Below, in pieces: positions 34,364 to 45,372 of a DNA stretch of 64,000 nucleotides. Made by a program: the position numbers and the translations under genes. The DNA comes from Utricularia gibba (taxonomy: Eukaryota > Streptophyta > Magnoliopsida > Lamiales > Lentibulariaceae): contig NEEC01000030.1 of NCBI GenBank assembly GCA_002189035.1, positions 124,001 through 188,000 on the forward strand, in the 5' to 3' direction. Under the pieces are notes generated by a model. It saw only the letters and a list, made by a program, of their open reading frames with translations. It searched no databases and had not been told where the DNA came from. The number at the start of each line of letters is the position of its first letter. Within the stretch, counting starts at the first letter, position 1.

Positions 34364-36041
34364 TTAGTGATGGCGCAGTAGAGAGGTGGTCAGGGTGTCC
34401 AGTTTGGACGACAGTGTGGTGATCTGGCGCTGCAAATCTTGAAGAGCCAGAAAGAGGGTGCGTTTGTCCAGAGATGCAGGGGTAGTTGCGAGAGGAACTT
34501 TCGAGGAGTCACTGTATGTATCTACAATGGTGTGCGGCATCATGGTGGTCTTACTCTTCGTTCCTGCTTGGACAAAGACGGCACAGCCTCCAACTTCCTT
34601 GAGGTAACTGCATTGAAAAAGGTCAACCAAATCAAGGTACTGGAAATGGGCGTCTACCTTGGGTGTGTTGGCAGTGAGATCCACGTTGAGGTGCATCACG
34701 AGCTTAGTGATGAGGGATGCAAATGGGAGCACTCATTCGCTACGCGATGCCACATGATTCATGTGCATGGCGATCCACCAGCCAAGGTTGATCGGGATGT
34801 TTTTCATCATGGCCCAAAGGAAGAACACTACCACCTTGGAGACCACACTGGTGCCCTAGCGAGTGGTAGAATAGCATCCTCTGAGATACCTGTTCAAAGC
34901 TAACAGGGCAGGGGCCCTCAAGTGATGGGCCTTGGGTTTGGAGCTAATAAAGGGTGGTTCACACATAGACATGGAACCATAAGCAGTATGCACATCAAAT
35001 GATGGGGGATAATCACAGCAGGATTGCGAATAATGAGCAGAAGTAAGTTCATTTTCAGACACAAAACCAAGAGCAACATTAAAATCATTAACAAAAAGTT
35101 CAAAATCTTTCCCACCCAACCGAAAAGAAATGAGAGGTTCTGCAATAGGGTTCCCTTTCACATCATCAAAAGCTAAAGTAGTGTAGAACTCGAAAACTAA
35201 TTTGGGGAAAACAAGAAGTTCAATTTCTGAAAAGAGACACCATTTAGGTGAAAATTCAAACATGTGGTTAATATCATGCATCAGATTCAAATGTGCTAAC
35301 ATAGGAGCATGCATACAGAAAGCAAATAAGATGCGGCGACTCGTTAAAGCATTAAAAGGGCCTGAGACTATAGCAAACAATCTCGCCAGAACTTTTGTCG
35401 CCCGCGTTGTCCTTTGCCACGCTACCTACTGGTTTGGCCAGTGTTGATAGCCTGCTCTCCATCTTGGAACGTTAGTGGTGGTCCTTCGTTAGCGGCTCCA
35501 TGCATTTATGCAATCCATAGATCTACTTCAGAATCAATATTATCATCCTCACCTTCCCCTTCCGCATTAGGTGCGTCTGTTTTCAGTAGCTGGTGGGCTG
35601 GATGCCTCTTCCACTTTGGTTTCTTCTTCTTTCTCCTCCAAGTTTTCCAGTCGGAAATCTTCATCGGAGCTATCGGTATGGGCTTTGGTTGCAACAGCAT
35701 CTTGCTCCGGGGTGTCATCTGCAACAGATTCAAGTTGCATCTTCCTTCTCCAGGGTTGCATGCTGGTGGTTCCCGGACTGCAGAAGGTTCCTCATCTTTC
35801 CATGGGAGGTACAAAACAGGGGCAAGCTCGGGTAAAGGGACTGGGGAAAACAATGAAGAAATCTCCCAGGATGATGTTTTCGTTGAAGGCACGGACTCGG
35901 TTTGTGAGGTCTCCGTGAGGGTGAAGCAGAATGCTGTCGGTTCCTCCGTGATGTACCTTTAGTGGTGGCCTTGCATCGTACAGTAGTGCGGGGTTTCCTT
36001 ACAGGGGTATGAAGAGACGACGTAGAAGAGGTTCCCTTCAT
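34364..36041 (-). pseudogene. Athila downstream (env-position) ORF
   Basis: Begins MKGTSSTSSLHTPVRKPRTT at 36041 with a basic N-terminus, then an acidic/lysine linker in shifted frames (35892-35506). The conserved Athila domain is 35380-34856 (MFAIVSGPFNALTS ... LVFEFYTTLAF ... ISFRLGGKDFELF ... NVALGF), followed by ASLITKLVMHLNVDL and a short C-terminal coiled coil (LQDLQRQITTLSSKLDTL, near 34400). Protein role unknown. At least three frame breaks. The plus-strand copy at 2788-5155 has the same layout. Confidence 0.7.
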
Positions 36042-36582
36042 GGTTGGTTGCTGTGATGGGTCGCAAGGTTGAAGAAGAAGGTAAAATGGGGGATTTGCAG
36101 AAGTGAAGGAATGTTTTACGGAAGAGTGGGGAAAGTGGGTTAGTAATGGAAGTAGTGGTGTGAATGCGGAAATGGGCAGTTATGGTGAGAGAAGAGTTCC
36201 AAAGAGGATAATCATGGGGGGAAAGGAAAGCAAAATAATAATGTTTCTCGGTAATGATGTGTGGGATAGTGTGTAATCCTAACAGAATCTTGGGGAACCT
36301 GCAACGTCAAACAAAAGCAAAAGAGGAAAGAGAAAATTAACTCATGGGTTGCCTCCTTCACACCACCAATTTAAAGTCATTGGCCAACTTGGTATGCTAC
36401 TGATGGTCCTCAATTAAGAGCAAACAGCAGACTGTTTGCGGCTGAAAGTTCTCATAATACATTTTCAACCTATGGCCATTGACCTTGAAGCATTTCCCTG
36501 TCTCATAAGAACGTATAACAACAACACCATAAGGGAAAACATGTGAAACTTCATAGGGTCCTTGTCATTTTGATCTCAGTTT

Positions 36583-37166
36583 TCAAGGAAAAAGTTTCAA
36601 AGTGGTATTGTATAAAAGAACTTTCTGACCAACTCGAAATTTCTTCTCATGCAACTTACTATCATGGAGGTGTTTTATCTTCTCCTTGTAGATCAAGTGA
36701 TTGAAGTAGGCGCTCAAGCGGATTTCTTCTAACTCGTTCAGATCCAGTAGTCTCTTTTCTTCAGCTTGATCACTAATCATGTTGCATGCTTTGACGACCC
36801 AATACGCTTTGTGATGAATCTCCACTGGAAGGTGGTAAGACTTCCCATAGATCATGCGAAAGGGAGATATTCCAATGGGATTTTTGTAAGCTGTGCGGTA
36901 GGCCCACAACGCATCATTCAACCTGAGACTCTAGTCTCTTCTGCTATGACCTTGGGACCAAAATGACCCCCACAAGGTAGTTCTTGGCAGTGAGTAAGCA
37001 TGGAATGCATTTCACCTTGAGGGATACACCGACAAAGGATTTGATCAGGCCAAATCTTCCACAGGTATGGGTTGTCCCAAATGTAGTGCATGTTGTCACT
37101 CCGTAACTTCTCCTTTTGATGGTGCTGGAAATCCTCTGGGAAATGTTCTGTTACAAGAAAATTCAC
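36583..37166 (-). pseudogene. Athila integrase with the catalytic core deleted
   Basis: The zinc-binding N-terminal part is present: HSMLTHCQELPCGGHFGPKV, 36940-37020. The sequence then jumps at about 36920 to the C-terminal part [21 protein letters not shown] ... [15 protein letters not shown] ... [12 protein letters not shown]. The stretch between GGHFG and ALWAYRTA, normally about 200 residues with all three catalytic acids, is missing and the frame shifts. The element therefore cannot make an active integrase. Confidence 0.85.
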
Positions 37167-37175
37167 AATGTTTGC

Positions 37176-38640
37176 TTACCAGGGACTTCCATCATGGATC
37201 ATGAATAAGTGCTCATCAGGGAAGTTGTCATCAATGGGACTAGATGCATCTCCAAAGGTGATGCGGCTAAGATGATCTGCCACTAAATTCTCGCATCCCT
37301 TCTTATCTCGGATTTCTATGCCAAACTCCTGGCGTAGTAGGATCCATCTGATAAGACAAGGTTTCGAATCCTTTTTGTTGAGGAGATACCTCAACGTTGT
37401 ATGATCGGAGTAAACAATGATCTTGGCTCCAAGCAAGTAGGGTTTGAATTTTTCCAATGCAAAGATGATGGCCAAAAGCTCCATTTCTGTTGTCATATAA
37501 TTCCGCTGTGCATCATCTAGACACTTTGAGGCATAATGGATCACATGTGATGCCTTCTCCAGCTTTTGTTCAAGGACCGCTCCTAATGCTACATCACTAG
37601 TGTCACACATTAACTCAAAAGGAAAATTCCAGTTAGGTGCCTGAATGATAGGGGCCGAAACAAGTCTTTCTTTCAAAGTATCAAAAGCTAACCGACAATG
37701 TTCATCAAAAGTGAATTCAACATCTTTGTGTAATAAGGCACAAAAGGGAGATGCAATTTTCGAAAAATCTTGGATAAACCTTCTATAGAAGCCCGCATGA
37801 CTAAGAAAGGAGCGAATATCTCGAAAACAAGTAGGGTAAGGTAGTTTTTGGATTACCTCAACCTTTGCTCTGTCCACTTATATCCCTCTCTTAGAAACTA
37901 CATGTCCCAAGATGATGCCTTGCTCAACCATAAAATGGCACTTCTCATAGTTAAGCACAAGGTTAGTCTCAACACATCTTTTCAAAATTAAAGACAAATT
38001 TCCTAAGCATTCATCAAAACTATTGCCATAAACAGTGAAATCATCCATGAAGACCTCGAGAATTTCTTCCACATACTCCGAAAAGATACTCACCATACAT
38101 CTTTGGAAAGTCGCAAGTGCATTGCATAGTCCAAATGGCATCCTGTGATAGGCAAAAGTTCCAAAAGGGCAAACAAAAACTACCTTGGATTGATCTTCGA
38201 GAGCCACAGGAATTTGATAGAAACCGGAGTATCCATCCAAGCAATAATAGTGGCTCTTCCCTGCAAGTCGTTCAAGTATTTGGTCTATAAAAGAAAGGGG
38301 ATAGTGGTCTTTCCTGGTGCTGGAATTAAGCTTACGATAGTCCACACACATCCTCCAACCATTCTACACTCTTGTGGGAATAAGTTCCCCTTGTTCATTG
38401 CTCATCACAGTGATACCAGTCTTCTTTGGGGCAACCTACACATGACTAACCCACTCACTGTCAGAGATAAGATAAATGATACTTGCGGATAACAGCTTCA
38501 AAATCTCCTTCTTGACCACTTCCACCATCGGGGGGTTCAGTCTCCTCTGTGGCTGCCGAATGGGTTTCGTCCCGTCCTCTAGGTAAATCATGTGAATGCA
38601 AATAGAAGGGCTGATTCCCTTGATGTCAGCTAAAGTTCAA
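37176..38640 (-). pseudogene. Athila reverse transcriptase-RNase H
   Basis: Order on the minus strand: RQPQRRLNPPMVEVVKKE (near 38550), GWRMCVDYRKLN (38335-38365), FGLCNALATFQRCMV, and the catalytic LEVFMDDFTVYG (near 38050), the Athila F-M-D-D form. A stop at 37878-37880 follows SKRGI and the same frame continues with [10 protein letters not shown]. Next come the RT thumb ([16 protein letters not shown]) and RNase H ([36 protein letters not shown]). Stops also lie upstream of 38351. RT residues look intact; expression would need suppression of stops. Confidence 0.9.
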
Positions 38641-39050
38641 GCAATTACTTGTTTATGCTCTTGAAGCACATCCTTGAGCTTCTCCTCTTGTTCCAAGGTT
38701 AGTGAACTGGAAACAATAACAGGTAGGGTCTCATCATCACCAAGAAACAAATATTTCAAATGTTTGGGCAAAGTCTTTAACTCTAATGATGGTGCTCAAA
38801 TAACGGAAGGCACTAGCAGCTCGCCAGGTGTTTCCATGTTAAGAAAAGAAACATCCTGCACATGAGGTTCATCGGGTGGATCTTCAGATTGAGAAATCTC
38901 CGTGTCTAAATCAGATTCGGGCCCTTGTTCATGGATCATCGTATAGTGATTAGTGTCAGTTTCGCATGTGGAGATCACATGTATCTCACTAATCTGATCA
39001 GGATGCTTCATGGCTTTGTCAAAACTGAAGTCCAGCACCTGTCCATCGAA

Positions 39051-39824
39051 CTAAAGACTAATGGTGCTTGCTTGAACATCAATCTTTGTACCTGCAGTAG
39101 CCATGAATGGTCGTCCCAAAATAATGGACTCCGAAACCTTAGGGTTATCAATTTCCATAGGAATAACCAAAAAGTCAGCTGGAAAAACTAAATCCTTAAC
39201 ATGAACAAAAACATTTTCAATTCTAATATCTGGTGTAACTTGTGATCTATTTTCTAATTGGCATACAATATTCGTCGGTTCAAGTTTTCCTAACTTAAAT
39301 GCAAGAGACAAATAAAGAGATCTAGGCATAACATTGACCAAGGCACCAAGATCACACATAGCTACTGAAATCTTCGTATTTCCTATGATAATGGGAATGG
39401 AGAACGTACCGGGATCCTTACATTTACATGACATTCTTCTTTGAATGATGGCTAAAATGTTTTCGGTCAAAGGGATCACTTCTTGTTCCACCCTTGCTTT
39501 CTTCTTCGGATCACACAAGTCCTTCAACAACTTGGCATACTTGCGGACTTGTTCAATCATACCAAGAAGAGGAATAGAAACATTAACTTTTTTCATCATT
39601 TCCATGAAATTTTTCAATCCTTTCTTGTCCTTGTTCCTTCTTCGAAGCCTCATCGGGAAGGGTGGCGGTATGACCAATGGCTTGGTCTGAGGAACTTCAT
39701 TTGCCTCCTTCTCCTGAACATCTTCTAGTGGCTTCAGAACATCATTGTTCTGCACTACTGAGTCATCTTGATCCTCACAAATGATTTCTTCATCGACATC
39801 CGAATCACTGTCTATGACCTCCAA
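39051..39824 (-). pseudogene. Athila gag C-terminus/aspartic protease
   Basis: 257 open codons. An acidic N-terminal stretch is followed by PPPFPMRLRRRNKDKKG and FMEMMKKVNVSIPLL (gag-protease linker of Athila), then the protease motif VAMCDLGALVNVMPRSLY with Asp in D-L-G, and ESIILGRPFMATAG. The frame is uninterrupted, the longest intact domain in this element. The adjoining gag is in a different frame segment. Confidence 0.8.
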
Positions 39825-39926
39825 CTCCTTTTCTTCGGATCTATCTATCTTGTTTGTGAACCATGGGTAAGGGTCTGGTAGGTTAGTTCCACTTCTCAGC
39901 GAGATGGCATTGATGTGCTCTGGATT

Positions 39927-41190
39927 CTACACTGGTTGTGATGGTAGTCCTCCTTTCGTTTTCAAGCGGTTCATTGCTTGTGCAAGCTGAGTAGTCTGGC
40001 CTTGTATGCTTGTGATTTGGCCCTTCATGTCCTTCTGCTCAGCATGCATCTTAGAGGTTCTTTCAGCAAGAGATTTGACCATGGCCTCTAAACTGTGATT
40101 CGGTTGGTATGGAACCATGTGTTGTTCTAGAGGTCCAATTATCTTCAATGGTTGAGGTGGTCCAATGATAGTCTTGTGAGGAATACCTGGTGGATTCCTT
40201 AATGATGGTGCTTGATCAGGGGGTGCTGGCTGTCTCCAACGAAAACCAGGATGGTGTCTTCGAGGCATCTGATAATTTCCATAGTTATAAGTCCCTCCTT
40301 GGTTCTGATAAAAAGTATTGATTTCTTCCACTGGCATTTTAGGAACTCTCGATCCAGAGTCAACGTGAGATGGCATAGAATTTGAGGTTCCTTGATATCC
40401 TTCCTTTTGTTGAAGCAAGGCATGAAGACCAAACTTCAACATGTCACTTATTGCTGCAAGTTGAGCCAATATTTTTGAGTTGTCCACTCCAAAGACCACT
40501 TTCGCTGTTCCAATGTTTCCACCAGGTGGTCTATAGGAGTTGTCATAACGATTGGCTGTGGAGTAGGAATTAGCAGCCATTTGTTCAATGAGTCTACGAG
40601 CATCAGCACTGTGACGGTTCGCTAATAATGATCCATTACAGGCGGCATGCATCTGTCCTCGAATCATAGGAGGCAATCCTTCATAGAAGTGCTGCAAGAT
40701 TTGGCCTTTAGTGAGTCCATGTTGAGGGTAGGAGTTGCAGATTTGGTTAAAACGATCATAATACTCCTGCAAGTTTTCTCCTTCACTCTGCATCATGGTA
40801 GTCAAAGCCCTCCTTCCGGCTGAAGCTCTTCCAATGGTGCATGGCGATCCAAGAATTTTTTAGCCATCTGCTCCCATGTGGCGATAGATGATGGGGGAAG
40901 TCCATAGAGCCACTCCAAAGCTCATTTAGTAAGACTGAAGGGAAATACTCTAAGCTTGACTTGATTCTCTGTAGCTCCCTTGGGGCGCATAGATGCACAA
41001 GCCGTGTGCAACTCATGTAGATGATAGTTAGGGTCGTCCTTTTCCCTTCCAGCAAACTTTGGAAGCATCTGGAATAAGTAAAGATTATGCATAAGGGGCG
41101 GTCTGAATGATTTGCAGTGATTTCTTCCTTGATGATCTGTAGTGCTGGTCCACGGTTAACCGGGAAGTAGTACTGGAAAGTTTCCATGAG
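39927..41190 (-). pseudogene. Athila gag
   Basis: The upper half (about 41190-40806) reads in mixed frames: MLPKFAGREKDDPNYHL, VKLRVFPFSLTK-stop-ALEWLYGLPPSSI, WEQMAKKFL. The lower half is open for 292 codons from 40805: EYYDRFNQICNSYPQHG, ILQHFYEGLPPMIRGQM, then a proline/glutamine-rich tail with a coiled coil (MHAEQKDMKGQITSIQGQT). No CCHC knuckle is seen, usual for Athila. Inactive through one stop and one frameshift. Confidence 0.8.
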
Positions 41191-41548
41191 GTTGTTCTCC
41201 CTAGGTCTCAGGCACTACTGGTACTCCAATAGGTACATGTGCTGCCATGATGTCTCTAGTGATTGAACAACACGTTTGCTCTCTCTTTTTAGAAAGAAAG
41301 GTTCATTCCACCTCTTGGTTCAAAGGGTATAGAACTTCTCGGTAAGATCTCAGGCTTGGACGAGTCCTTGGTGGACCTGGCTGCATAAAAAGAGAAAAAC
41401 AGAGCAGAAACGGAAACAAGGGAAAGAAACAACAAGGAAAAGAAAGAAAAATAGAAAGAAAAAAGAAAAAGAAAAGAAAAAAAAGGGAAAAAGAAAATGA
41501 AACTCACACACAAAACACCAAACTAAAAAAAAAAAAAGAAATCTCAAC

Positions 41549-41566
41549 TCCAAGGCAATGGCGCCA
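41549..41566 (-). other. primer-binding site, tRNA-Asp type
   Basis: Minus strand TGGCGCCATTGCC starts six bases after the LTR end. It matches the complement of the plant tRNA-Asp 3' end (TGGCGCCGTTGCCGGGG) over its first 13 bases with one difference. Confidence 0.75.
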
Positions 41567-41572
41567 AAAATT

Positions 41573-42907
41573 TGATGCGTGTCATTTCCACAACAAATTT
41601 TAATATTTTGAAAACTCATAAAACACAAAAGCGTAGTACGGGTGTAGAACGCAGGGAGTTGTTTTTCAGTGAATGGTGAGGTTACACCAAATACAACTGT
41701 CACGATTAGTAAACGGTTTTGGAAGTAAAGGTGCGAGAAACGTAAATGATGAAGCTTGAGTAAGGGAATAAGAGGGGTTTTGAACAGACAACTGAAATAA
41801 ACGTAAACATTGAACCTTAAATAAAGTGAATGTTCTTGGGTTTGGAATCTTGTCCAACTATTTTCTGTTGCGTCTTCACTCTTCTGTGGTCTTTCCGAGT
41901 ACTTGGTTATAGGAGTAACGAATTGCCTACCCTCCCTTACACTCTCTTGCAAGAAGGCACGGGAATAGCTTGATGTTGCTCCTCCTTGGACGAACATGAG
42001 AATAAGAGGTCCTGCCAGCATACCCTCACGGCCGAATTGCACGCATGTGCCCGAGTGTTGCCAATGACCCAATGAGTCTAGATACAAGGTCTCTATCTGT
42101 CCATTGATCTTGAGGTACGACCACAGACAAAATGTTGTCTCCCTCCTGCCAAAAGGGCATGAGTTGGTGCTCTCCACCTTGCTCCTCTCCAAAACTCGCG
42201 GGTAGTGATCAGTTAACCATGAATGTTGAATAAGGGAGCTGTTATAGAAAGACTGCATCATAGTCGCATGAAGACATACAGAACTCGTTCGGATTCAAAG
42301 AAGAAATGAAGATAAAATAACGAAACATAGATCTGGGAGTATCCCAACCTAGAAACGGAAGTTTCTAGCCGTGAACGGCCATCCAAACTAAAGGAAATGA
42401 AGGCAAGGTTCTAGAGAGAAGCTAGAGGAAAATCCTCTAAGGATAAAAACAAAAGTCTAAACAAAACTGAAAGTACAACTAAACTTGTCCAAATTGAACT
42501 GAGCTGAACTATTTTTCCTGAGATTTCGTGTTCCTCTGGTTTTGCTGGACTGGAGTGACTTGCAAGCAAGTTCTGCTCTGACACTGGTCCACTAATGATT
42601 TCGCCTGTCAGCAATTCCCGTGTTCCACACATCAAGGCTCATGATTAGGTGTCTGACACTGGTCAGCTCTTGAAGATCCAATTTGTCGCCATCTTTTGCC
42701 CTCTTTTTCTCACTTTATGCCACGTGTGTGCCTCTAGAAAAACTCAATTAAAACTAGCAAAATTATTAGATAAAATACAAGATTTTGGATTATTACCCTA
42801 ACCTAGATAAATACTTAAATCTCATATTATAGACTCCTAATTAGACATTTCTAATCACAATTAGGCATAAAAAAACCTATGAAATAGTGACAAAATGACA
42901 CTTAACC
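41573..42907 (-). repeat. 5' LTR of the Athila element
   Basis: 1335 bp. On the minus strand it starts GGTTAAGTGTC (usual TG changed to GG) and ends GACACGCATCA. It contains a long frame open in the sense direction (41350-42261, running past the LTR end), discussed as a finding. Confidence 0.9.
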
Positions 42908-42912
42908 GAGCA

Positions 42913-43162
42913 CACGACACAGCTTTCTGGAGAATTCTTCTGGGGGGATGAAGGAAGGGGACAACGACCCAAAAGAATCAGTTTCTCTTTGAAGATTTTC
43001 TTTCGTTCTTGATGAATACTGAGACTAGTTTTAGATTTACTGCGTGAACAATTTCTCTTTTCTATTTATGTTATGCACTGCTTGTTGTTGTTTAACTTTG
43101 AGACTAGAATATTGCTTAGGATATGCTATAAAAACGTTTTCCTTTCCCTTGTTATGAGTGGT
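42913..43162 (+). mobile_element. family B LTR, middle part
   Basis: Right flank of the Athila insertion. Continues the copy started at 32526 and is interrupted at 43162 by a solo LTR. Its paralogue at 33461-33893 is uninterrupted. Confidence 0.75.
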
Positions 43163-44458
43163 TGTTAAGTGTCATTTTCTAGTTATTATTTATGTATTAA
43201 TTAAGTGCTAAGTCGCCCAATTAGGAGTCTTATTATTAAGTATTTGATTTTTACTAGAAAATTCCTATTTTCTCATTTTGTGTATATTTTATGCATTTTT
43301 TCTCACACTTTGACCGAGGCATGTCAGGAGACTGTCAGGAGTGTTGCAGGAGGATTGCAGGTGGTCAGACTCTGAGTTTTCGTGCCTTGTACGCGAGTTG
43401 GAATGATTGGGTGGAAGACTGACACTGGTCAAGGCCCATGACTTACGGCATGTCAGAGTCTGCAGCAATTATTGGGCGCAAACTTGCACGCAAAGAAAGT
43501 CTGTTGGCGCACGCAAGACAGAAGGAATGATGGGAAGGGGACCCAAAGGAGTTAATGCACGTGGGAAGTCATATAAAAGCCACTTGGAGCACTTAGTTTA
43601 CGACTTTTGAACATTTTCTCTTGTACTTAGAACTTTTGAGTTCTTCCTCCCCTCAAGGAGGAAGAACACTTAGCCTCCTTTTCGTTTCTATTTCTATGGC
43701 CCTTTTGGGCTAAAAACCTTTAGTTTCTGAGAAGTAGATGAAGTTTCCTTCCAAGTCCTAAGCAATACACTCGGTTCTTCACTGAATTCCATTCGGATTC
43801 CGCATACTTCCACGTGTCTTGTTACAGTCTTTCTGTAACGACTCTTAGTCAAGGTCCATGAGTAGCAGGCCACTTCTCGCGGATTTTGGTGAAGATCAAG
43901 GTGAAGAGCACCAACTCCAACCCTACTGGTTCGAGGGAAGTAGCAGATTGTTTGTGGCCTAGGTACTGCAACAGTGGATAGGTTGTGACCTCGGACCTGC
44001 CACTGGCCATTGGCAACAGCTGGGCACATGCGCACAATTCGGTTTTGAAGGCAATCGAAGGCAATCCTCTTGTCTTCCTAATCGTCCAAGGGGGAATCAC
44101 ATGAGGCTATTCCCGTGCCTCCTTGTCAATCAGAGTGTAAGGGAGAGTAGGCTATTCCTTGCTCCTATAACCAACTATTCGGAAGAAATCAGTGAAAACC
44201 AAGGCAAGGATGGACAAAGGAAGGAGATGGAGTCTTATTCCCAGGAACTGCGTCCCATAGTCAAGGCCCATTACTTAGGTTGTATCTTTCATTTCTGCAT
44301 CTTAAAAACCCCCTTTTACAAAACCGTGACATTTTGTAGAAGTTGCTTGCAAACACTTTTCACGAAAAACAACTCCCTGAGATCGATACTCGTACTACGC
44401 TTTCTAGTGTTTTACGTTTTAAAATATTTAAAATTTGTTGAGGAAACGACACGCAACA
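43163..44458 (+). mobile_element. solo LTR A2 (Athila type), TSD GTGGT
   Basis: 1296 bp, TGTTAAGTGTC to GACACGCAACA. GTGGT at 43158-43162 and 44459-44463. Highly similar to solo LTR A1 (3010-4319). TATA box at 43572-43578. Confidence 0.95.
43572..43578 (+). promoter_or_regulatory. TATA box of solo LTR A2
   Basis: TATAAAA, same position and context as in solo LTR A1. Confidence 0.6.
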
Positions 44459-44463
44459 GTGGT

Positions 44464-45028
44464 TAAGCACTTAGGTGGTGCCTTGGGGCGAAAGGGGAAG
44501 AAATGTGCTAATCAATCTTTAGACCTAATCAACCATAAGTCATGCCACTTCCTTAACAAACCAGGATAGATCCAAGAGGGGGGAGTAGTGAAACCCATCT
44601 TAACAACCCTAATTAGAGGTAGACCAAAGATTAGGGAGAAAACAAGAGCCCGGGTAGACCTAGACTTTGTGTGTTAAGTGTTTGATTTATGGTTTGTATG
44701 ATCGTGTTTAGTGATAAGCATACATCCCTAGGAGTCTCAAGGCATCACTCATTTTCATCTCAGAAACAACCGACTTCCAAATCTTGTTACTTTTCTTTAC
44801 TGCATTCCATCGTAATTCTGCCTTAGTCCTAGTTAAGACCAAATCTATTAACGTGACACTGATTGCATGCATTGACTTTCACATAGCAAGCACCTAGCTC
44901 CTTGTGTTCGACCCTAGTCCACTTTGCTCATATTTTTCATATGATTTGATGTAAATTAGGTTAATAAATTTTATTTGATAGGAGAAATTCGCAATTCTAA
45001 CGATGTTGCATAAATTTTTCGTTTTTCA
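44464..45028 (+). mobile_element. family B LTR, 3' part
   Basis: Completes the B copy split by the Athila element and by solo LTR A2. Ends CGTTTTTCA at 45028 (family end GTTTATCA), beyond which copia RNase H sequence begins. Confidence 0.75.
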
Positions 45029-45372
45029 ACATCATAATATTCCTTGAGAGAAGTTCCTCCACCATATTGGTAAAACAATTCATGAAATTTAGTGGCTAGC
45101 AAATACCCAAGTAATTGTCTTACGGCAATCCAATATTCTTTAGTTGGGGCATGGACATATTGTGATAATTTCTACATTATGAATGCTAAATTTGATCAGG
45201 TGAAGATAAGATAAAACAATTTTTCAACAATTAATTTCTTAAAGATTCAATAAATTTAAAATTACGAGGCATAGGTGTGGTTGATGTCTTCAACCACTAT
45301 GGTCCAACAGAGCCAATAATATCTCCTATATAACGTTTCTAGGAGAAAAATATCATCCACATAAATGATGAT
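45029..45372 (-). pseudogene. Ty1/copia RT end and RNase H start, right-hand piece
   Basis: Minus strand: IIYVDDIFLL at the 45373 boundary is the catalytic YVDD box of copia RT, followed downstream by LSQYVHAPTKEYWIAVRQLLGYL (the copia Q(Y/F)M..P...HW.A..R.LRYL segment). The frame joins across the inserted LTR (45373-48326) to HGPFLAVI at 48327. Decayed, with frameshifts. Confidence 0.7.

Larger units (their letters stand above)
32713..42907 (-). mobile_element. Athila-lineage Ty3/gypsy element, 10.2 kb, TSD GAGCA
   Basis: Minus-strand element with 5' LTR 41573-42907, tRNA-Asp-type primer-binding site, gag, protease, RT-RNase H, a gutted integrase, the Athila downstream ORF and a chimeric 3' LTR (32713-33893). 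The duplication GAGCA lies at 32708-32712 and 42908-42912, and family B sequence continues across it. I counted about five differences in the first ~88 aligned LTR bases. Non-autonomous: stops, frameshifts and loss of the integrase core. Confidence 0.92.

Noticed and set aside
35414-35962. 182-codon plus-strand frame
   Set aside because: Antisense to the Athila downstream ORF linker, whose minus-strand homologue exists at 4325-4678.
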